From positions 89,246 through 100,106 of the forward strand of contig DCAE01000109.1 of assembly GCA_002311385.1 (NCBI GenBank): a DNA stretch of 10,861 nt, written 5' to 3'. Below are positions 7,640 to 10,861 of the stretch, piece after piece. Both the position numbers and the translations under genes were made by a program. The notes beneath the pieces are model-generated. The model ran no database searches, had not been told where the DNA came from, and was given only the letters and a program-made list of their open reading frames with translations. Source of the DNA: Dehalococcoidia bacterium UBA1141 (GTDB taxonomy: Bacteria; Chloroflexota; Dehalococcoidia; Lucifugimonadales; UBA3495). The first letter of the stretch is position 1. Each line of letters starts with the position of its first letter.

Positions 7640-8455
7640 ATGAGTTCGATGGACATCTTGGAAGAGGCCAAAGCCAAGGCGTGCTGCGCTGGCCTGTACC
7701 AATCGGAGTTGGCCCGCATGGTTATGGGCGATTCCATGCATCCCGGCGGATTGGCCCTGACCAATCAAATGGGCCGGCTCATGGGGATCCAGCCTGGTGA
7801 TTGGGTGGCGGACCTTGCCAGCGCCAGAGGCAACAGCGCTGTGGCGGTGTCCCGGGTGTTCAAGTGCAACGTGGTCGGAGTGGAGTTTGGAAGGGAAGCT
7901 GCCCTTGAAGCCCATGCCGCTGCGGTTAACGCTCGGCTGGCTGAAAGGAGCCACAACGTCCAAGGCGACGCCGAAAGCCCTCCCCTGCGGGCGGGTCGTT
8001 TCGACTCGGCCTTTTGCGAATGCGCCATGAGCCTGTTCCAGAACAAAGCCCGAGCCGTAGCGGAAACGGTCAACCTGCTGAAACCCGGTGGCAGGTTCGG
8101 CCTCAGCGATGTTACGGTCGAACCCAACTGCCTGCCCGCCGAGATAGACGGCACTCTGGGCCAGTTGCTTTGCCTCACTGATGCGTTGACTGTCCAAGGA
8201 TACGTGGATTTGATGGAAGCAAGCGGACTCCAGATGCTACACCAAGTCGACGCATCCATCGAAGGAATCAAGATTTTGGACGCATTGGAAGCCAAGCTGG
8301 GCGCGTTTACGGCATGGCAAAAAATGACTGGTCAGCAGGGTCCCGACCCGGAGATGTTAGAGCGAGGACCGGAGCTACTCACCACGTTGCGCGGGCTGGT
8401 TCAAGAAGGCCAACTGGGATATTGGATATTCGTTGCGGAGAAGCCCACTTCTTAG
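7640..8455 (+). CDS. Class I SAM-dependent methyltransferase
   Basis: A 271-residue cytoplasmic methyltransferase with a Rossmann-like SAM fold. Motif I is VADLASARGNSAVAV at 56-70, followed by the acidic end of strand 2 (VVGVEF, E82), QGDAESPPLRAGRFDSAFCECAMS for motifs II and III (108-131) and LLKPGGRFGLSDV at 146-158. Helical sequence follows motif I to the C-terminus. The usual DxGxGxG of motif I is DLASARG, which is unusual. N-terminal features are a Cys pair (C15, C16) and GDSMHPGGLALT at 30-41; Cys also sit at 126, 128, 164 and 178. The closest general look is the UbiE/arsenite-methyltransferase type, but the acceptor is unknown. ATG 7640 has AGAGG at 7629-7633, six bases upstream. It follows the PanE-like gene by 26 bases and is probably co-transcribed with it. 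Confidence 0.85.
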   Translation: MSSMDILEEAKAKACCAGLYQSELARMVMGDSMHPGGLALTNQMGRLMGIQPGDWVADLASARGNSAVAVSRVFKCNVVGVEFGREAALEAHAAAVNARLAERSHNVQGDAESPPLRAGRFDSAFCECAMSLFQNKARAVAETVNLLKPGGRFGLSDVTVEPNCLPAEIDGTLGQLLCLTDALTVQGYVDLMEASGLQMLHQVDASIEGIKILDALEAKLGAFTAWQKMTGQQGPDPEMLERGPELLTTLRGLVQEGQLGYWIFVAEKPTS

Positions 8456-8601
8456 TTCCAGCATAGGACTGGATTTCGCACACCACCCGCGATTCATCCT
8501 AGGCCCGCGTATTCATATACTGCCCAAAATAGTGTTGAGCTTGGCGAGCCTTTTCATTCATAAGGCCCCTGCAAAAGGCCCCTGTGCGCAGCCCCTTAAC
8601 C

Positions 8602-8610
8602 TGATATATT
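8602..8610 (+). promoter_or_regulatory. Possible extended -10 promoter for the PlsY-like gene
   Basis: TGATATATT forms an extended -10 (TG, one base, TATATT; five of six to consensus). No -35 is seen at the normal distance, as is allowed for extended -10 promoters. The start would be near 8617, giving a leader of about 138 bases before TTG 8755. Confidence 0.3.
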
Positions 8611-8736
8611 TAAGATATGGGCAGTTGAACATCCCCGCGAATTATTCCCTTGCACATATACTGGGACGCTCGATTAGCCCTGCCAGCGTATAGCTCAAGG
8701 GATAAGGTCCAACAACTTTTTCCCGGCCATTATTCC

Positions 8737-8743
8737 AAAGAGG
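8737..8743 (+). promoter_or_regulatory. Ribosome binding site supporting a TTG start of the PlsY-like gene
   Basis: AAAGAGG ends 11 bases before TTG 8755, in frame with the PlsY-like protein. The longer frame from TTG 8650 has no such site, and would add 35 residues that do not resemble the family. Confidence 0.5.
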
Positions 8744-8754
8744 TCCACAACCAA

Positions 8755-9369
8755 TTGTTCGAAGATTTTCTGAGCGTCCAGAAGCTTCTCGGCCTCCTAG
8801 TGATAGGCTACCTGCTGGGGTCCATACCCTTTGCTTCCCTGGCTGCCAGAATCCGCGGCGTGGACATATTCACCATTGGAAGCGCTAAAGCCGGAGCTGC
8901 CAACGTCTTCTGGCACATAGGCCATGGAACCGGCGCCCTGGTGCTAGCGGGTGATGTGGCCAAGGGCTCGGCCGCTGTCCTCGCCGCAGGCTTCATCGAC
9001 CTATCCCCATCGGCGCTGTTGCTGGCGGGGGGAGCAGCCATCCTCGGGCATTGGAAATCGGCTTTCTCCGGTTTCAGGGGCGGTGATGGAATGGCCACGC
9101 TGATTGGAGCAACCATCGCCTTGGAACCGGTCTTGTCTGTTCTGGGAATAGTTGTGGGGCTGTTGGCGGCGCTGGCTCTCTGGCGGGCTCCATTGCGTTC
9201 TATTTGGGGACTATTCGCAGGATTTACCGCCATCTTGGTGGTCAGCCAGTATTACCAGATTGACCGGGAATTGGTCTTCGGGATTGTCGTCTTGGCATTG
9301 CTGGTTTTGTTCCACAGTTTACTGGCCAAGTGGCGCAGATGGCACTTCAGCAGCAAACTCTCGGGATAA
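8755..9369 (+). CDS. PlsY-like glycerol-3-phosphate acyltransferase family membrane protein
   Basis: A 204-residue inner-membrane protein of the PlsY family, which makes lysophosphatidate from acyl-phosphate and glycerol-3-phosphate, the first step of phospholipid synthesis. Five or so hydrophobic segments are seen. Family marks are GYLLGSIPFASLAAR at 18-32, GVDIFTIGS and GAANV at 35-51, GDVAKGSAAV at 66-75, GHW at 98-100 and FRGGDGMAT at 107-115. Several differ from the usual PlsY: GSGNxGxTN is GSAKAGAAN, FKGGKG is FRGGDG, and the C-terminal NIxRLxxGxE is absent (LLAKWRRWHFSSKLSG instead). It may thus be a divergent paralogue using another substrate, or inactive. The start is taken as TTG 8755 because it has a ribosome binding site and gives the normal family length; the first in-frame possible start is TTG 8650. 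It follows the methyltransferase by 299 bases and converges with the TPR gene. Confidence 0.78.
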   Translation: MFEDFLSVQKLLGLLVIGYLLGSIPFASLAARIRGVDIFTIGSAKAGAANVFWHIGHGTGALVLAGDVAKGSAAVLAAGFIDLSPSALLLAGGAAILGHWKSAFSGFRGGDGMATLIGATIALEPVLSVLGIVVGLLAALALWRAPLRSIWGLFAGFTAILVVSQYYQIDRELVFGIVVLALLVLFHSLLAKWRRWHFSSKLSG

Positions 9370-9392
9370 TTAACCGAGTCAGCAGTCTGGGG

Positions 9393-9413
9393 GGCGATTC
9401 ATATCAAACCGCC
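9393..9413 (-). terminator. Possible hairpin after the TPR gene
   Basis: On the minus strand GGCGGTT and AATCGCC pair (seven pairs, one G-U) around a seven-base loop, about 25 bases after the TPR stop. On the plus strand one of these pairs becomes a mismatch, so it suits the TPR transcript better than the PlsY one. No T-run follows, so termination is uncertain. Confidence 0.3.
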
Positions 9414-9438
9414 TCGAAGAGAATCACAGCCGTACGAC

Positions 9439-10641
9439 CTAATCCTCGTTACCTTCGGTAAATGTTTCCGGCTGAGTGGTAGCCGGAGTTTCTCTCTTTT
9501 TTTTCAGCGTCCCCATCTTCATCACCCAGGCCAGGTTTTCATCTTCCTCGGCCTCGGAGCTGAATTGTGGGGCCAAATTGATAGACGACTCCAGGTGATG
9601 CAGGCACCTGTCCAAGTCCGCCGCTTTTGAATACAAGCGGGCGGCATTGTAATGGGCGGCAGCAAAGTCGGGAGACACCTCCAAGGCCATCAGGTATTCC
9701 TCCAATGCCTCTTCCTCCCTGCCCATGGCTTCCAGCGCCGTTCCCTGGTTGCTACGAGCCTCCGCAAACTCCGGTCGCAGTTCCAAGGAGGTGGCGTAGT
9801 CGCTCATTGCGCTTTCGTACTCGCCCAAGGCATCATAAGCGAGACCCCGGTTGTTGAAAGCCTCGGCGTCGTCAGGGGACAACTCCACCACCCGGGTGTA
9901 ATCGGACACGGTTTCTTCCAAACGACCCAGGTAATAATTGGTCCTGGCACGGTTGAAGTAGGCATCGAAGTTCTCCGGATTGCAGGTCAGTGCTGCGGTG
10001 TAGTCGGAAATGGCCCGCTCGTGCTCACTCAACTCGTCCAGGGAAGCACCCCGGTTCAGGTAAGCGTTGGAAACCGTGGGGCCCAATTCTATGACTCTAT
10101 CGAAGTCGGTTACAGCCTCGGTATGGCGCCCCAATCGGGCCAACGCTATCCCGCGGTTGTAATATGCTTGAAGGTAGTCCTCATTGGCGGTTATGGCCTG
10201 GCTGTAGTCTGCCAAAGCCTGGTCTTGCTCTCCCAAGTCGTCAAAAGCGTTGCCCCTTTGGTAGTACGCTTCGGCCAGCGTAGGGTCCTGGGCAATCACC
10301 TGGGTGAACTCAAGTGTAGCCTCTTGAGCCTTTCTCAGCCGGAGATAGGACAAACCCAGGTTGAACCGGGCAACCAGGCCATCGGTCCGGTCCGCAACAA
10401 TCAACTGGAAGACATCAGCGGCCTCGGCATAGCGGCCAACGGCGAAACAACCATTACCATAGATCAAGCTCGTATTGGAGACTTCGGAATTTTCCAAAGA
10501 ATCCAGAACCAACTCTACCTGTTGCTGAGGATCACCGGAGAGCCTGCCGCCTCTAGGACGGGGAGTGAGGCGTTCCAGCCCGATGCTGTTTTCGGTCAAA
10601 AGCCCAGATAGTTGGGCCAAAAGTTCAGTAGTGTTATCCAT
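9439..10641 (-). CDS. Tetratricopeptide repeat (TPR) protein
   Basis: A 400-residue protein built almost wholly of TPR units, which form a helical scaffold for protein binding. Nine 34-residue units can be followed at about 54-87, 88-121, 122-155, 156-189, 190-223, 224-257, 258-291, 292-325 and 326-359. Most have the pattern AYYNRG, G, A, DY or EY, AI and P (for example EAYYQRGNAFDDLGEQDQAL). The first and last are the most diverged. Residues 1-50 are non-repeat and polar (TPRPRGGR near 26). The C-terminal tail is acidic, then Lys-rich (KKKRE near 380), then acidic again. There is no signal peptide or membrane segment, so it is probably cytoplasmic. The partner is unknown. No good Shine-Dalgarno precedes the ATG, which fits the very short leader predicted from the promoter just upstream. 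It converges with the PlsY-like gene, the stops being 69 bases apart. Confidence 0.92.
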   Translation of the reverse strand: MDNTTELLAQLSGLLTENSIGLERLTPRPRGGRLSGDPQQQVELVLDSLENSEVSNTSLIYGNGCFAVGRYAEAADVFQLIVADRTDGLVARFNLGLSYLRLRKAQEATLEFTQVIAQDPTLAEAYYQRGNAFDDLGEQDQALADYSQAITANEDYLQAYYNRGIALARLGRHTEAVTDFDRVIELGPTVSNAYLNRGASLDELSEHERAISDYTAALTCNPENFDAYFNRARTNYYLGRLEETVSDYTRVVELSPDDAEAFNNRGLAYDALGEYESAMSDYATSLELRPEFAEARSNQGTALEAMGREEEALEEYLMALEVSPDFAAAHYNAARLYSKAADLDRCLHHLESSINLAPQFSSEAEEDENLAWVMKMGTLKKKRETPATTQPETFTEGNED

Positions 10642-10653
10642 ATCTCACTATCT

Positions 10654-10682
10654 AGAATATCATCCCCAATCCAGGGTGTGAA
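10654..10682 (-). promoter_or_regulatory. Probable promoter of the TPR gene
   Basis: On the minus strand TTCACA (10682-10677, five of six to the -35) is followed after exactly 17 bases by TATTCT (10659-10654, four of six to the -10). Transcription would start near 10647, only about six bases before ATG 10641, so the message would be almost leaderless. Confidence 0.45.
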
Positions 10683-10784
10683 CTACGTAACATTCATCTA
10701 CACGGTGCGATTCGTTCAGAAAGCTCAAAGAACCTGCAAGAAAACCAACCGCAACCATTGGGACAAGTCAGCAAAGGAGCCCCA

Positions 10785-10861
10785 GGGTTCCGCGCCTTAC
10801 GCCGAATAAGCTGGGTTCCACGCCTTACGTTGAATAAGCGGGGTTCCACACCTTACGTTGA
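10785..10861. repeat. 28-base tandem repeat running off the window edge
   Basis: Two full units (10785-10812, 10813-10840) and 21 bases of a third (10841-10861), perfectly in register at 28 bases. Each begins GGGTTCC, has CCTTACG near the middle, and the full units end GAATAAGC plus one variable base. Units 1 and 2 differ at four positions and units 2 and 3 at one over their shared length. There are no spacers, so it is not a CRISPR array. CTTA and TAAG within each unit could pair weakly. The array lies about 140 bases upstream of the TPR gene and continues beyond the window. Confidence 0.85.

Larger units (their letters stand above)
8456..8754. other. 299-base gap between the methyltransferase and the PlsY-like gene
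   Basis: No convincing gene is seen on either strand. It contains a 10-base direct repeat (AAGGCCCCTG at 8562-8571 and 8575-8584), an AT-rich patch at 8604-8618 with an extended -10 sequence, and a ribosome binding site near its end. A reading frame open from TTG 8650 covers the last 105 bases but looks like leader rather than protein. Confidence 0.45.

Noticed and set aside
7622..8197. A 191-codon minus-strand frame opposite the methyltransferase
   Set aside because: No motif, and the plus strand carries clear methyltransferase motifs with a good ribosome binding site.
8433..8693. Small 86-codon gene overlapping the end of the methyltransferase
   Set aside because: No ribosome binding site, no family resemblance, and it covers the likely promoter region of the PlsY-like gene.
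8689..8770. tRNA-like stretch (TAGCTCAAGGGATAAGG resembles a D-arm, and GTTCGAAGAT a T-loop)
   Set aside because: No acceptor stem pairing, no anticodon arm and no proper T-stem could be formed.
9652..10611. A 319-codon open frame on the plus strand opposite the TPR gene
   Set aside because: It is the antisense shadow of the regular TPR repeats; its translation has no domain pattern, and the minus-strand reading is unmistakable.
10785..10861. CRISPR array
   Set aside because: The units abut with no unique spacers, and no cas gene is present.

Overview
The window reads as a gene-dense stretch of bacterial chromosome of moderately high GC. The gene set is a lipoprotein-type YtcJ amidohydrolase, an IMPase-family phosphatase, a TauE/SafE permease, a CaiB/BaiF CoA-transferase, a Tes-like radical SAM enzyme, a PanE-like reductase, a class I methyltransferase, a PlsY-like acyltransferase and a TPR protein. 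This mix fits an uncultured Chloroflexota lineage (Dehalococcoidia/SAR202-like). That placement is inferred from gene content and protein style only; there is no rRNA or tRNA here to test it.

Left part (1-4848). A secreted lipoprotein-type amidohydrolase (34-1793, +) is broken by one frameshift and two in-frame stops, yet keeps its recognisable metal-site residues. It is followed by an intact inositol-monophosphatase-like gene (1846-2673, +) with a perfect AGGAGG. Converging on it from the other strand are an intact family III CoA-transferase (3580-4848, -) and, just downstream, a TauE/SafE permease (2690-3511, -) cut by one stop 37 codons before its natural end.

Centre and right (4954-9369, +). 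Four co-directional genes follow: a radical SAM protein that looks like a bacterial member of the tetraether-synthase (Tes) family, a PanE/ApbA-like reductase split by a frameshift at its domain boundary, a class I methyltransferase with an unusual SAM-binding loop, and a PlsY-like membrane acyltransferase with altered signature motifs. The first three are close together (gaps of 76 and 26 bases). The PlsY-like gene lies 299 bases further on and may have its own promoter. A role in lipid modification is attractive because a Tes-like enzyme and a PlsY-like protein are near each other, but this is inference.

Right edge (9439-10861). A protein made almost wholly of nine TPR units is read on the minus strand from a well-spaced promoter-like pair that would give a very short leader. 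Beyond it begins a 28-base tandem repeat that runs off the window. A separate four-unit 15-base minisatellite lies inside the N-terminal coding part of the radical SAM gene.

Five lesions (two frameshifts, three stops) in three of nine genes, each in a gene otherwise well preserved, mean either recent gene decay or residual sequence errors. The window alone cannot separate these. The intact genes use TAA, TAG and TGA as ordinary stops, so a changed genetic code is not the explanation.
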